From Arachidicoccus ginsenosidivorans (GTDB lineage Bacteria > Bacteroidota > Bacteroidia > Chitinophagales > Chitinophagaceae), in NCBI RefSeq assembly GCF_007971385.1, contig NZ_CP042434.1:4278001-4342000 (forward strand): a stretch of DNA of 64,000 nt. The letters are read 5' to 3'. This document shows positions 31,490 through 41,698 of this stretch, in pieces. Each line of letters opens with the position of its first letter. Positions within the stretch are counted from its first letter, which is position 1. Under the pieces are notes generated by a model. The model saw only the letters and a list, made by a program, of their open reading frames with translations, was not told where the DNA came from and made no database searches. Made by a program: the position numbers and the translations under genes.

Positions 31490-32038
31490 TTAACCTTTAG
31501 ATAGGTCGTTAAAAAAAGGCAATAACAGGTCCTTTTCGGATAAGATCATTTTGTCTTTAGGAATCTGCCAGTCAATGCCCAGGGTTGGGTCATCATAGCG
31601 AATACCTCCTTCAGAAGCCTTATGGTAAAAATTATCGCATTTATAACTGAATAGCGCTGTTTCGCTTAGAACGGAAAAGCCGTGTGCAAATCCTCTGGGG
31701 ATAAATAACTGAAGGTTATTTTCACCGGAGAGTTCCACACCGAACCACTTTCCATAAGTACTGGAGTCCCTTCTGAGATCGACAGCAACATCATACACGC
31801 TACCTTCAATAACCCTAACTAATTTTGCCTGTGCGTGCGCACCACTTTGAAAATGTATGCCTCTGACGGTGCCATAGGTAGACAAAGACTGATTATCCTG
31901 GACAAATTCCGCACTATAGCCGGTCAGCTCCGTAAAGGCTTTTTGGTTATAACTTTCAAAAAAGTAACCTCTGTCGTCTTTAAAGACCCAAGGACGCATC
32001 GTAAAACAACCCTTTAAATGTGTTTCTTTAATTTCCAT
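31490..32038 (-). CDS. rmlC: dTDP-4-dehydrorhamnose 3,5-epimerase
   Basis: A 182-residue cupin of the RmlC family. Recognised by VRGIHFQSGAHAQAKLVRV (catalytic His), VYDVAVDLRRDSSTYGKW (Asp) and IPRGFAHGFSVLS. It epimerises dTDP-4-keto-6-deoxyglucose at C3 and C5. It lies 20 bases after rmlB. Complete. Confidence 0.95.
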   Translation of the reverse strand: MEIKETHLKGCFTMRPWVFKDDRGYFFESYNQKAFTELTGYSAEFVQDNQSLSTYGTVRGIHFQSGAHAQAKLVRVIEGSVYDVAVDLRRDSSTYGKWFGVELSGENNLQLFIPRGFAHGFSVLSETALFSYKCDNFYHKASEGGIRYDDPTLGIDWQIPKDKMILSEKDLLLPFFNDLSKG

Positions 32039-32058
32039 AAATGATTTTCTTCAGTAGC

Positions 32059-33117
32059 TTATCTGCCACTGTATTGCTTTTCATAATATTTTTGATAATC
32101 ACCACTGGTTACATTTTGCAGCCAGTCTTCGTTGGCTAAATACCAGTCAACGGTTTTCTCCAACCCTTCTTCCAATCGCAGGCTGGGCTTCCAGCCCAGG
32201 TCTTTTTCCAGTTTATCCGCATTGATCGCATAGCGCAGGTCATGCCCGGCTCTGTCAGTCACAAAGGTGATTAGTTTTTCTGAACTACCTGGTGCTCTGT
32301 TTAGGCGATCATCCATGATCTTGCATAAAAGCCTAATAAGGTCCAGATTGGTCCATTCATTATGTCCACCGATATTGTAGGTCGATCCGGAGGCTGCCTT
32401 GTGATAGATCATATCAATGGCCCTGGCATGGTCCTCCACAAATAACCAATCTCTGACGTTTTCTCCTTTACCGTAAATAGGAACGGGTTTGTTATGCTGG
32501 ATATTGTGGATGGCTAGTGGAATCAGTTTTTCTGGAAAATGATGCGAACCGTAATTATTGCTACAGTTAGAGATCACCGTATTCATACCATAGGTGTCGT
32601 GATAAGCTCTGACAAAATGATCTGAGCTGGCTTTGGAGGCAGAATACGGGCTATGTGGATCATAAGGCGTATTTTCTGTAAACATACCTTCTTTGCCAAG
32701 TGCACCGTAAACCTCATCAGTAGATACATGATAAAACCGGTGCTGATCATAATTATCCTTCCAGGTGCTGCGGGCTGCATTAAGCAAATTTACCGTTCCC
32801 ACCACATTGGTTAATACAAATTCCAGGGGACTGGTAATGGATCTGTCCACATGGCTTTCAGCTGCCAGATGAATAATGCCATCAGGCTTGTCTTTGGTAA
32901 AAATATCCAGCATTTGCTGGCTATCTGTAATATCTGCCTTTATAAACTGATAATTGGGCTTATCTTCAATGTCTGTTAAATTGTTTAGGTTACCTGCATA
33001 GGTTAATTTGTCCAGATTAATAATCCGGTCGTTCGGATACTGATGAACGAATCTGCGAACTACATGTGAGCCGATAAATCCGGCTCCGCCGGTTATAATA
33101 ATGGTTTTGTCTGCCAT
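32059..33117 (-). CDS. rmlB: dTDP-glucose 4,6-dehydratase
   Basis: A 352-residue extended short-chain dehydrogenase. NAD-binding GGAGFIGSHVVRRF, the catalytic segment YHVSTDEVYG (Thr-Asp-Glu) and YSASKASSDHFVRAY (Tyr-x3-Lys) are all present. It converts dTDP-glucose into dTDP-4-keto-6-deoxyglucose. First gene of the operon rmlB-rmlC-rmlA-Gfo/Idh. A terminator stands between it and fbaA. Confidence 0.96.
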   Translation of the reverse strand: MADKTIIITGGAGFIGSHVVRRFVHQYPNDRIINLDKLTYAGNLNNLTDIEDKPNYQFIKADITDSQQMLDIFTKDKPDGIIHLAAESHVDRSITSPLEFVLTNVVGTVNLLNAARSTWKDNYDQHRFYHVSTDEVYGALGKEGMFTENTPYDPHSPYSASKASSDHFVRAYHDTYGMNTVISNCSNNYGSHHFPEKLIPLAIHNIQHNKPVPIYGKGENVRDWLFVEDHARAIDMIYHKAASGSTYNIGGHNEWTNLDLIRLLCKIMDDRLNRAPGSSEKLITFVTDRAGHDLRYAINADKLEKDLGWKPSLRLEEGLEKTVDWYLANEDWLQNVTSGDYQKYYEKQYSGR

Positions 33118-33194
33118 AGATATAAAAAATTACTATTTCAAACAAATATAGTCCGCTTTAGCGGAAAAATGCCAAATACAATTGTAAAAAAACA

Positions 33195-33230
33195 AAAAGT
33201 TCAAACGATCCTAAAATCGTTTGAACTTTT
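33195..33230. terminator. Intrinsic terminator between fbaA and the rml operon
   Basis: A perfect 15-bp stem: AAAAGTTCAAACGAT (33195-33209) with its exact reverse complement at 33216-33230 and a 6-base loop. On the minus strand it is followed by a U-rich run. It ends the fbaA transcript. Confidence 0.88.
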
Positions 33231-33258
33231 GATAAAAACGTATGTAAACGCTTATTTT

Positions 33259-34332
33259 TTATGCGTTTTTGCCCAGACAATTTAAGTCGCCGAAGGCTTC
33301 CTCCAAACGTTTTACAAAGGATTCTTCTCCCTTGCGCAACCAAACGCGTGGATCATAGTATTTCTTATTGGGGGCATCTTCTCCGGTTGGGTTCCCGAGC
33401 TGGCCCTGAAGATATGCTTCGTTTTGTTTGTAATAACTAAACACGCCATCGGCAAATGCCCACTGCATATCGGTATCCAGATTCATTTTTACCACGCCAT
33501 AACCCAAGGTTTCGGTGATCTGGGATTTTTCAGAACCACTACCGCCATGGAATACAAAAGAAACTGGTTTGGCATCTTTATCCAGCCCTAATTTTTCAGC
33601 AACATATACCTGGCTGTTTTTAAGAATTGCGGGGGTGAGTTCTACATTCCCTGGTTTGTAAACACCGTGTACATTACCAAAAGCTGCGGCAATGGTAAAT
33701 AAATCACCTACTTTAGCCAGCGCCTGATAAGCTTCATACACTTCTTCAGGTTGGGTGTATAATTTGGAATTGTCTACATGGGAGTTGTCGACACCATCTT
33801 CTTCCCCACCGGTTACACCCAGCTCAATTTCAAGGCACATGCCTAAGGGAGCCATTCTCTTGAAGAATTCAACTGAAGTGGCAATGTTTTCTTCCAAAGG
33901 TTCTTCGCTCAAATCCAGCATGTGGGAGCTGAACAGCGGCTGACCTTTTTCTTTATTGAACTGTTCACCTGCAGTAATCAGGCCATCAATCCAGGGCAAC
34001 CATTTTTTAGCAGCATGGTCGGTGTGCAGGATAACCGGAACACCATAGTATTTTGCTACATTATGTATATGCAGCGCTCCACTGATTGCACCGCTGATAT
34101 TTGCCTGTAGCTTATCATTGGGCATGCCTTTACCGGCAAAAAATTGCGCACCACCGTTGCTGAACTGAATAATAACGGGAGAATTAACTTTTGCAGCTGT
34201 TTCCAGTACTGCATTAATGGTATTTGTACCGGTTACGTTAACTGCAGGGAGGGCGAAGTTACCTGCCTTTGCATCGCTGAATACGGCAGCTACTTCTTCG
34301 CCATATAAGACGCCTGCTCTGTACTTTGCCAT
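33259..34332 (-). CDS. fbaA: Class II fructose-bisphosphate aldolase
   Basis: A 357-residue class IIA aldolase. Zinc-binding and catalytic motifs: VILHTDHAAKKWLPW, SSHMLDLSEEPLEEN, GNVHGVYKPGN, FHGGSGS and MNLDTDMQWA. It splits fructose 1,6-bisphosphate into dihydroxyacetone phosphate and glyceraldehyde 3-phosphate in glycolysis and acts in reverse in gluconeogenesis. It stands alone, divergent from the VWA gene, with its own terminator. Confidence 0.96.
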   Translation of the reverse strand: MAKYRAGVLYGEEVAAVFSDAKAGNFALPAVNVTGTNTINAVLETAAKVNSPVIIQFSNGGAQFFAGKGMPNDKLQANISGAISGALHIHNVAKYYGVPVILHTDHAAKKWLPWIDGLITAGEQFNKEKGQPLFSSHMLDLSEEPLEENIATSVEFFKRMAPLGMCLEIELGVTGGEEDGVDNSHVDNSKLYTQPEEVYEAYQALAKVGDLFTIAAAFGNVHGVYKPGNVELTPAILKNSQVYVAEKLGLDKDAKPVSFVFHGGSGSEKSQITETLGYGVVKMNLDTDMQWAFADGVFSYYKQNEAYLQGQLGNPTGEDAPNKKYYDPRVWLRKGEESFVKRLEEAFGDLNCLGKNA

Positions 34333-34639
34333 TGTAAAATTTTAATTTGTAATGAATAATGTTTTGAAACCCCGGCAATTTACTGATGTTTTGGCATATG
34401 ACCAACCTAACTTGTGTTAGGAGCTTGATGTTCAATTAGTCAGATCCAAGGGGCTGTAGCTACCTTAAATTGAAGCTGTCGGGGATTTGGAGCTGGGATG
34501 AGCTCGTATTTTATTAATTTTCATGTGTTTAATTTTTACCAAAAATTGCTATCTGCCGCGTAATTTTCTGGCAAGTAGCTAAAAACAGTGTAACTTACTG
34601 CTGATTTAAAAAAAATGGCCTAAGGCCAAAAAACGTTTT
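34333..34639. other. Divergent intergenic region between fbaA and the VWA gene
   Basis: About 307 bases that must contain both promoters. No TAnnTTTG element with good spacing could be assigned and no RNA or repeat was seen. Confidence 0.45.
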
Positions 34640-35736
34640 ATGGAAGGCTTTAACTTTTCAAAATATGAACCCCAACCTGGCAAAACCAAGTTTGAGCAAT
34701 TGCTGGATCTTTTTATGCAACTGCTCCCCTATACGAGTGGTGACGCCGAGGAGACGCTGCGCTGGATGATGGAACTCGATAAGCAGTTTCACCTCACAGA
34801 TGAAAACTACGGGATGGGTGACTTTATTCAGGATCTCAAGGACAATGGCTATCTAAAAGAAGATCCCGCCATGGGAACTTTTGCCCTGACCGCCAAATCA
34901 GAGCAGACGCTTAGACAAAAAAGCCTGGAAGAGATTTTCAGCAAACTAAAAAAATCGAAAAACGGGGATCATCCCACCAAAAAACCGGGGCTGGGCGATG
35001 AAATCAGCCCGGATACCCGTAGTTATCAATTCGGAGATAAACTGGAGCAAATAGATTTTACCCAAAGTATCCGAACGGCCCAGATTAATCACGGATTAGA
35101 CCATTTTGAGCTGCAGGAAAATGATTTGCAGATCAGAGAAACGGATTATAAGGCCCAGACCTCCACCGTGTTGATGATTGACATCTCCCACTCTATGATA
35201 TTATATGGGGAGGATAGAATAACCCCGGCCAAAAAGTGGCCATGGCGCTTAGCGAACTGATTACCACCAAATATCCTAAAGACACACTGGATATTGTTGT
35301 TTTTGGCAATGACGCCTGGACCGTAGAGATTAAGGATTTGCCCTATTTGCAGGTAGGCCCTTATCATACCAATACGGTCGCCGGTATGGAGCTGGCCATG
35401 GATATATTACGCAGAAGAAAAAATGCCAATAAAAAGATCTTTATGATTACCGATGGAAAGCCTACCTGTCTGAAAATAGGTGGCAGGTATTATAAAAATG
35501 CCTTTGGGTTAGATCGAAAAATCACCAATCGTTGCATCAACCTGGCCGTACAATGCAAAAAACTAAAAATTGATATCACCACTTTTATGATTGCCTCAGA
35601 TCCCTATTTGCAGCAGTTTATCACAGAATTTACCGAGGCCAATCACGGCAAGGCCTATTTTGCCAGCCTGGATAACCTGGGGGCTTTTATCTTTAAAGAT
35701 TTTGAAAGCGGCAAAAAACGACGCATTTATGATTAA
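34640..35736 (+). CDS. VWA-domain (CoxE-like) protein, one frameshift
   Basis: About 365 residues after repair. The N-terminal 170 residues are helical; the C-terminal half is a von Willebrand A domain with the MIDAS motif DISHS (DxSxS) and the later FMITDGKPT. The frame breaks in the A5 run 35231-35235; one more A joins RITPAKK to VAMALSELITT. No signal peptide, so it is cytoplasmic. Such proteins often pair with MoxR-type AAA ATPases, but none lies in the window. Function otherwise unknown. Confidence 0.82.
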
Positions 35737-35889
35737 AACGGTTTAATTAATTAGGCCCATAAAAGTCGTAAAATCCACGCAACTAAATGCATCGCAGTGT
35801 TGTGGATAAAATAAAAATAAAAATAAGTTATCTTTATACCTGGACCAGGTGTTCTGGTCTGACATCATTAAATCTGAGCAGCTTTCTAC

Positions 35890-36939
35890 ATGTTTTCATT
35901 TATACTTAAAAAGATGGGTTATGGTGTCCTGGTTCTGGTGGGCGTGGTCATTGTCGTCTTTTTTCTGTTCCAGGGTTTTGGTGACCCGGCAAGGCTTGTT
36001 TTAGGTCAGACAGGCGACAGCGCCACACTTGCCAATGTCCGCAAAGAACTGGCCCTGGATCAGCCTAAATGGAAACAGTTTTTGCTGTATGTAAATGATG
36101 TCTCCCCTATTGGTGTTGCCACTAAAGAAGATATTAAGGAAAAGGGCCTCAAAGGTATTTTCGTAGGTGGTGACCTGAAGGTGGGCATCAAAGTGCCTTA
36201 TCTGAGAAGATCTTATCAAAACAGAAGACCAGTAATGGATATATTGATGGAAGCTTTGCCGGGTACCATGATACTGGCCTTCTCGGCCATGATCTTTGCG
36301 ACCCTTATCGGTATCCTTTTGGGCGTCTTATCGGCTGTCAAACAAAATACCTGGATGGATAGCTCGGCGGTATTTGCCAGTGTCCTTGGGATTTCAGCAC
36401 CTTCTTTTTTTATGGGCATCGTCATCGCCTACGTTTTTGGCTTCTTGCTGCATCAATATACCGGTCTTTTTATGACCGGAAGTCTTTTTGATTATGACGT
36501 TGTTACAGGTAGACATCTTGCCCTGCGCAATCTTTGGCTGCCGGCATTAACCCTGGGTATCCGGCCGCTGGCCATCATTACCCAGCTGACCCGAAGTGCC
36601 ATGCTGGATGTACTGGGCAAAGACTACATCCGGACTGCCTATGCCAAAGGCCTTACCAAAAAAAGGGTTGTCTTTAAACATGCCCTGCCCAATGCTTTAA
36701 ATCCAGTGGCCACCGCCATTACCGGTTGGTTTGCGGAGCTGCTGGCCGGTTCTTTTTTTGTCGAGTATATCTTTGGCTGGAAAGGCATCGGTAAAACAAC
36801 TGTAGACGCCCTGGAAAATCTGGATTTTCCGGTAGTAATGGGCAGCGTGCTGATTACGGCTACTTTCTTTGTGGTCGTTAATATACTGGCCGATATTTTA
36901 TATACGGTGCTGGATCCACGCGTCAAACTGCACGGATAG
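35890..36939 (+). CDS. ABC transporter permease, DppB/OppB type
   Basis: A 349-residue inner-membrane permease with six or so helices and the EAA-type motif DYIRTAYAKGLTKKRVVFKHALPN, followed by EYIFGWKGIGKTTVDALENLDFPVV. This is the DppB-like subunit of peptide/nickel importers. Unlike the usual operons, no DppC, ATPase or binding-protein gene follows. A soluble insert (about residues 55-110) lies between helices 1 and 2. A small hairpin (GACCAG..CTGGTC, 35843-35859) lies upstream. Confidence 0.9.
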   Translation: MFSFILKKMGYGVLVLVGVVIVVFFLFQGFGDPARLVLGQTGDSATLANVRKELALDQPKWKQFLLYVNDVSPIGVATKEDIKEKGLKGIFVGGDLKVGIKVPYLRRSYQNRRPVMDILMEALPGTMILAFSAMIFATLIGILLGVLSAVKQNTWMDSSAVFASVLGISAPSFFMGIVIAYVFGFLLHQYTGLFMTGSLFDYDVVTGRHLALRNLWLPALTLGIRPLAIITQLTRSAMLDVLGKDYIRTAYAKGLTKKRVVFKHALPNALNPVATAITGWFAELLAGSFFVEYIFGWKGIGKTTVDALENLDFPVVMGSVLITATFFVVVNILADILYTVLDPRVKLHG

Positions 36940-37007
36940 GCTGCCTTTTATACACTTTAACCTTAGGGATGCCACAAAAGTCTACCATTCATTGCCTAAG
37001 GCGCGTT

Positions 37008-38702
37008 TTATGACTTTCGCTTGGTTTTGTATTTGATATATACCAGTCGGTAACCAATAACTAGCAGCGTGATTACAATGATCACGCCAAGTACTGTACT
37101 GGCATCCTTGGCTGATTTGCCGGCCCATGCCATAAACTCATGCTTATGGAAAAATGCAAAAATTAGCGCATCTGCCTGTTTGAAAGGGTCAGCTTTTTTA
37201 ACCAATGATCCTGTGGAAGCGTCAATAAATATTGGGTTATTTGCTGAGGTTGCCCCCTGCTGTATTGCTGCAGAAGTGCTCGTGCTTATTTGCCAGACCG
37301 GTAGTACTTTGTCGGAAAAATTATATGCTTCGGTAAAATGAGTCAAATAAGTGGCCTGGAGCCTAGCTGTGTCTGTTTTGCTAATCTGGTGATCTAATTG
37401 CTTGTTCCCAATAGATGAATTGGCTTCTTTTCTTAAAACCAATGCGGCCATCAGCCTGGCTATTTGATTTTCTGTATAAGGCGTCCAAGCGCTAAGATTG
37501 TTGCTTTGTATACTGTTTTTCCTGTATTCATAACCGTAGTAATGCTTAGTTGTGGCGTTTACGCCACCAGTCAACATCAAGTCTTTGGAACCCTCTGCTG
37601 TATCGTAAGGACTGCTCTCCATAAAGAGTTTGCCGTTCAATTGCATCAGGCCAATTGAAGATAAATGCGACGACTCAGCCAACTGGGTAAAAGTTTGGTC
37701 AAGGCTGTCTGGTAATAAGTTTGTCTTAATTCGCTCATTAGAAACAGGCTGGATATAAAAAGGCGTTCTTCCGTTTTGAATGGCGTGAACCAGCCCGCTG
37801 AAGGCCCAGCATATCAAAAATATGGAACCGATAATAGCGGAAGTTCTGTGTAATTTTCGGGCTTTGGTCAAGGTCGTCGAAGTTGTTTTATTTGCACGGT
37901 TCCGGGTGCTCGTTTTGGGTCTCGTCTTGACTGCCAAATAAATGCCAAGCCCTGCCGTAAATAAGGCCACGAGTAAAATGAGTGCAATTATCGCTGCTTT
38001 AAGTTTAGGCAAGCTGTCCATCCAGGACCAGGTATGGAACCATCCAAAAAACTGATTAAAATTTTGTCGGTGCTGATCCAGTGCGAAGGCAAACTGGCTA
38101 TTATGGGTATCTACATAAATAGTGATATGGTCTGCTCTTTCAAAACGAACCTTTTCCACGGGTAATAACCGGTTAACATACGTGTAGGAAGCGGTGAAAT
38201 CTCTGACACGTTGAATGGACTTAATCCGGGGACTCGTGCTGTTTACCTGGCTTTGCTTTCCACTAAGAAAATGGCGTGCCAGACTGGCTGCGTATAATTT
38301 ATCGCCCTGTGCAAGCTCTCTGCCTGTTTGCAGGTTAAAATACCTGGCCTGCAATAAAGATAAGTAAGCGTTTTGCGTGCCGGTGATGCGGGATCTCTTG
38401 TTGACTTGATTGGATGGACTTTGTCGTGATAGCACCTGGTAATACCAGGTGCTATCCATATGAACAATCCGGCTTCTGAAACTTTGGTGAATGCCTGCGT
38501 TTTGAAGAACCTTTTTAAGCGGTATGGCTGTTTTTAAAATGTCACTGGACAGCAAATATTCTGGACTTTCCTGCGTGGCAATGGCTGGCCGTACATTTGT
38601 CATTAAAGGGTGCATCAGGCCACTGATGGCCCAGAGAAAAATGGGGATGCCGATAATGATACTGAGTGCCCTGTGCAGACGATATAAAGATTTTATGCGC
38701 AT
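37008..38702 (-). CDS. PepSY-domain membrane protein
   Basis: A 564-residue protein with a helix at the N-terminus (LSIIIGIPIFLWAISGLMHP), a second pair near 240-320 (HRTSAIIGSIFLICWAFSGLVHA) and one at the end, with periplasmic PepSY-like stretches between. This is the PepSY-associated TM family; members next to TonB receptors are thought to reduce or release metals from imported chelates. It starts 18 bases after the TonB receptor stop, so the pair is an operon. Confidence 0.82.
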   Translation of the reverse strand: MRIKSLYRLHRALSIIIGIPIFLWAISGLMHPLMTNVRPAIATQESPEYLLSSDILKTAIPLKKVLQNAGIHQSFRSRIVHMDSTWYYQVLSRQSPSNQVNKRSRITGTQNAYLSLLQARYFNLQTGRELAQGDKLYAASLARHFLSGKQSQVNSTSPRIKSIQRVRDFTASYTYVNRLLPVEKVRFERADHITIYVDTHNSQFAFALDQHRQNFNQFFGWFHTWSWMDSLPKLKAAIIALILLVALFTAGLGIYLAVKTRPKTSTRNRANKTTSTTLTKARKLHRTSAIIGSIFLICWAFSGLVHAIQNGRTPFYIQPVSNERIKTNLLPDSLDQTFTQLAESSHLSSIGLMQLNGKLFMESSPYDTAEGSKDLMLTGGVNATTKHYYGYEYRKNSIQSNNLSAWTPYTENQIARLMAALVLRKEANSSIGNKQLDHQISKTDTARLQATYLTHFTEAYNFSDKVLPVWQISTSTSAAIQQGATSANNPIFIDASTGSLVKKADPFKQADALIFAFFHKHEFMAWAGKSAKDASTVLGVIIVITLLVIGYRLVYIKYKTKRKS

Positions 38703-38720
38703 AAGGTGACTTTTTGCATT

Positions 38721-41174
38721 TTAAAAGTGAAAGGCCAATCCGACCACCAGGGTAAAAGGATTGCCCAGATTATAGCTATATCCATAGGCTGATTTGGTAG
38801 CTACATCGGCGTAATACGAATCCAGCAGATTCAAGGCATTCGCCCAGATCTCTACTTTATGATACTGGTAGCCTGCCCTGAAATTCAAGACCTCAAATCC
38901 TTTATATTTTGTCGTGTTGGCATCGTCCATGTAATAACTACCTACTTGTTGGTATTCAACGCTGGCGTGGAATCCTTTAAGGAAATCCGGCTGGAAGGTT
39001 AGCGTGCCATTACCAATAAAACTAGGGGCCGCCTGCATCTGGTTGCCATCAAGGGTGACACCGCTTTGTGTCTCCTTTTGGAATTTATGCCTGGCTATCG
39101 TGCCGCCCAGACGGATTTGCCACTGATGATCCGGATGATAGTTCAATCCCAGTTCGAGACCTGTGTGGGTCGTTTTTCCAGCATTTTTATTTTCCGAGGA
39201 GCCGTCAGTGTTACGCACCGAAATAATTTCTCCTGTTCCGTTCATACGGTAAAGGCTCCAGTCGATGCCCAGGGTGGATTTTAACAGGTGTAACCAGCCT
39301 CCTACTTCGTAATTACGAAATACCTGCGGTTTTAAAAACGGCACTTTGACATTATTAAACAGCTCTGTCACCTGGGGCGGAACATAACCCTGCCCATAGC
39401 TGGCATAAAACCCTGCATATTTTAGGTTATAGTTCAGCCCGACTTTGGGTGTCCAGTGATTAAAATTAACATTGGAGGAAGGTGCCCCACTGACTGCAGT
39501 TACTGGTAAATGATTTTTAAAATCATAATCAAAACGGTCGTATCTGCCGGCAAGCGTTAGCCTGAGACCTGGGTGTAAATCCATCTGCCATTGTAAGAAT
39601 GCCGCGTAGTTGTTAATATGTGTATTATAATCCGTCATAACGGAATCAGGATCGTTATAACTGGTATAATCGCCGGCGGTATTTTTATCGACCTGAATAA
39701 AACGGGCATCATAATTACTGGGACTGATGTCTGCACTTAGGCCCATGATCAGCGAACTGTTTTGCCAATTAAAATGCTGGTGGTGCTGCAATAAGCCCAC
39801 ATAGCTGGTGAATGCATTCATATTGATCTCGCCTGTAGCCTTTAAAGGATCCGTTTTATTGTCTTTGATTCTATAGGCTGGATTTTGTCCTGTCTGGTTA
39901 TTACGGTACATTAAGGACAGTTTCGTCTCGGATTGGGGATTCCATGTTTTAGTTAGTATGGAACTGCCCCTGAAGGCTTTTACCTTTCTGTAGGTGAATT
40001 GATAATGACTGGTAAAATTCTTATGGGCGAAAGCCAGGCTATCCAGTGAACCGGACATATCCGCATAATAATCCACATAAGTAGCCTTGTTTTGCCAGCT
40101 CAGCGAAGGGCTGATTTGATACACCGTATTCAGGGTAAAGGCCGTTTTGTGATAGTTACTATAATCAATCGGACCGTTATTTCTGTTGGCATAATAACCG
40201 CTCAGTACAGCAGCGAATTTGCCAAAAGTATTGCCAATAGAAAGCGATGTCTTTTTGTAGCCGTTGTTATCTGCTTCGGCCGTTATTTTTCCTGAAAGAT
40301 TTTGCGGGGGTGCCAGAGAGATAATATTAACGGCACCTCCTACTGCCTCCGGTCCATATTGGGCAGAAGCAGGCCCTTTTAGTACTTCAATTCTGCCAGT
40401 AGCCGCCAGATTCATTTCTAAAAGTGCATTGTGATTGTATAATCCGGAAGTTCTGATGGGTAGCCCATCTTCTAAATATAAAAACAGACTTTTGGTCGTA
40501 ATGGGCTGACGGATACTCATTTCATGCTGCTCACTACCCAGATCCGCCATAAAAACACCCGGCACCTGATTGACCAATTGATCAATTTGTGTGGCCTTTG
40601 TAAGCGCCAGCTGCAGGCTGTCCACTACGCCAATGGAGGCCGCAATATCGGCCCGGGTCTGCTTAAACCGGGAAGCAGTGACCAGTACTTCGGACAGGTC
40701 ATTGGTCAGTGGTTGCAGGTAGGCAGTAAAAGGTTGGTTTACCTGATCATGATTTCTGATAAGTGTGGACGGCTGGTAGTTGACAGCTGTGATAAGCAAA
40801 GTATCCATTTGCTTTTCAGCAGTGTTGACCTCTGCTGCTGTCATATTGTTACAAAGACCGCTGCAATTATATTGCATATTAAACTGTCCTTTTGCATCAG
40901 AAATACACTGACAGGTCGCCCCGTGATCGGCGAGGCAGCAACTTGTCTGAAATCTAATGGTTACACCAGCGATAGGCTGGCCTGTTTGCTGATCCAGTAC
41001 CTTACCTTTAATTTGTTGAATTGTTTGTTGTGCAACTATTGGCGTCAGAAATAATAGTAGTATGGACAAGGTGAATAAGGAGGATAAAACCCGGTGCCAG
41101 CCAGTTTTGGTATGATACAACTTTTTACAGGAAATTGTTTTATTGTATACTTCATATTTATCTAGGTAAATCAT
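38721..41174 (-). CDS. TonB-dependent receptor with Cys-rich N-terminal domain, probable metal uptake
   Basis: About 817 residues from the ATG at 41174. Signal/helix near residue 30, then a CarboxypepD_reg-like domain (IKGKVLDQQTGQPIAGVTI) with an unusual run of cysteines (SCCLADHGATCQC and YNCSGLC). Plug motifs LSEVLVTAS, GLYNHNALLEMN and GRIEVLKGPASAQYGPEAVGGAVNI precede a full barrel ending in VVGLAFHF. It moves a metal or metal chelate across the outer membrane. The PepSY partner and an upstream CNGQC protein support metal transport; which metal is not certain. Confidence 0.88.
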   Translation of the reverse strand: MIYLDKYEVYNKTISCKKLYHTKTGWHRVLSSLFTLSILLLFLTPIVAQQTIQQIKGKVLDQQTGQPIAGVTIRFQTSCCLADHGATCQCISDAKGQFNMQYNCSGLCNNMTAAEVNTAEKQMDTLLITAVNYQPSTLIRNHDQVNQPFTAYLQPLTNDLSEVLVTASRFKQTRADIAASIGVVDSLQLALTKATQIDQLVNQVPGVFMADLGSEQHEMSIRQPITTKSLFLYLEDGLPIRTSGLYNHNALLEMNLAATGRIEVLKGPASAQYGPEAVGGAVNIISLAPPQNLSGKITAEADNNGYKKTSLSIGNTFGKFAAVLSGYYANRNNGPIDYSNYHKTAFTLNTVYQISPSLSWQNKATYVDYYADMSGSLDSLAFAHKNFTSHYQFTYRKVKAFRGSSILTKTWNPQSETKLSLMYRNNQTGQNPAYRIKDNKTDPLKATGEINMNAFTSYVGLLQHHQHFNWQNSSLIMGLSADISPSNYDARFIQVDKNTAGDYTSYNDPDSVMTDYNTHINNYAAFLQWQMDLHPGLRLTLAGRYDRFDYDFKNHLPVTAVSGAPSSNVNFNHWTPKVGLNYNLKYAGFYASYGQGYVPPQVTELFNNVKVPFLKPQVFRNYEVGGWLHLLKSTLGIDWSLYRMNGTGEIISVRNTDGSSENKNAGKTTHTGLELGLNYHPDHQWQIRLGGTIARHKFQKETQSGVTLDGNQMQAAPSFIGNGTLTFQPDFLKGFHASVEYQQVGSYYMDDANTTKYKGFEVLNFRAGYQYHKVEIWANALNLLDSYYADVATKSAYGYSYNLGNPFTLVVGLAFHF

Positions 41175-41698
41175 TGTCGTGTTTTTATTGATTCGGTCTT
41201 GTGTTGGGGCTACTCTCCGATTTGATATTTGGCAGGGCATACCCCTGCCAGTACCCTAAAAGGAGCCCCATGTACCGTAGCACATTTTTACTGATGGGGC
41301 ATATCCCTAAATGGTTGATTGCAGTGGCATAGGCCGGACTCAATATGTACTTTTATTAAAACTAAGAGGGAGCATTTATTGAATCAGTCCGCACTTGTTA
41401 AGCCAACATGCCATACGATGCAAAATCAAAAAATAGCATCTTAATATTCCTAAAAAAAATCAAGGGTGGATGAGGCGAGCGTTTAGCAGGCACTTAAGCA
41501 GAACACCTTTTGAAATATCCCATGAATTGCCTATTGAATGTTGGGGTCACCCTAGGTGACTGAACATTCTACAAGGGGGCATAACAACTACACAACGTCC
41601 ATCAAATAGACCATGGACCTAATGTACTCTAGCTTTGTATAGCTGCGTATACACGGAATAACCGGCTTAAATTGTACTAACGTTGCCTGGAATTAGAA
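41175..41698. other. Leader region upstream of the TonB receptor with hairpins
   Basis: About 520 bases. Two hairpins: TGGCAGGG (41230-41237) with CCCTGCCA (41243-41250), and GAATGTT..GTCACC (41536-41551) with GGTGAC..AACATTC (41555-41569). They could form a regulated leader for the receptor. A GCCACTG word occurs on the minus strand but no other cobalamin-riboswitch element does. Confidence 0.4.

Noticed and set aside
26619-33117. A full capsule or O-antigen cluster
   Set aside because: Only rmlBCA, one oxidoreductase and an acyltransferase are present; no glycosyltransferase, flippase or polymerase lies nearby.
41175-41400. Cobalamin riboswitch before the TonB receptor
   Set aside because: A GCCACTG word is present but the other conserved boxes of the riboswitch are missing.
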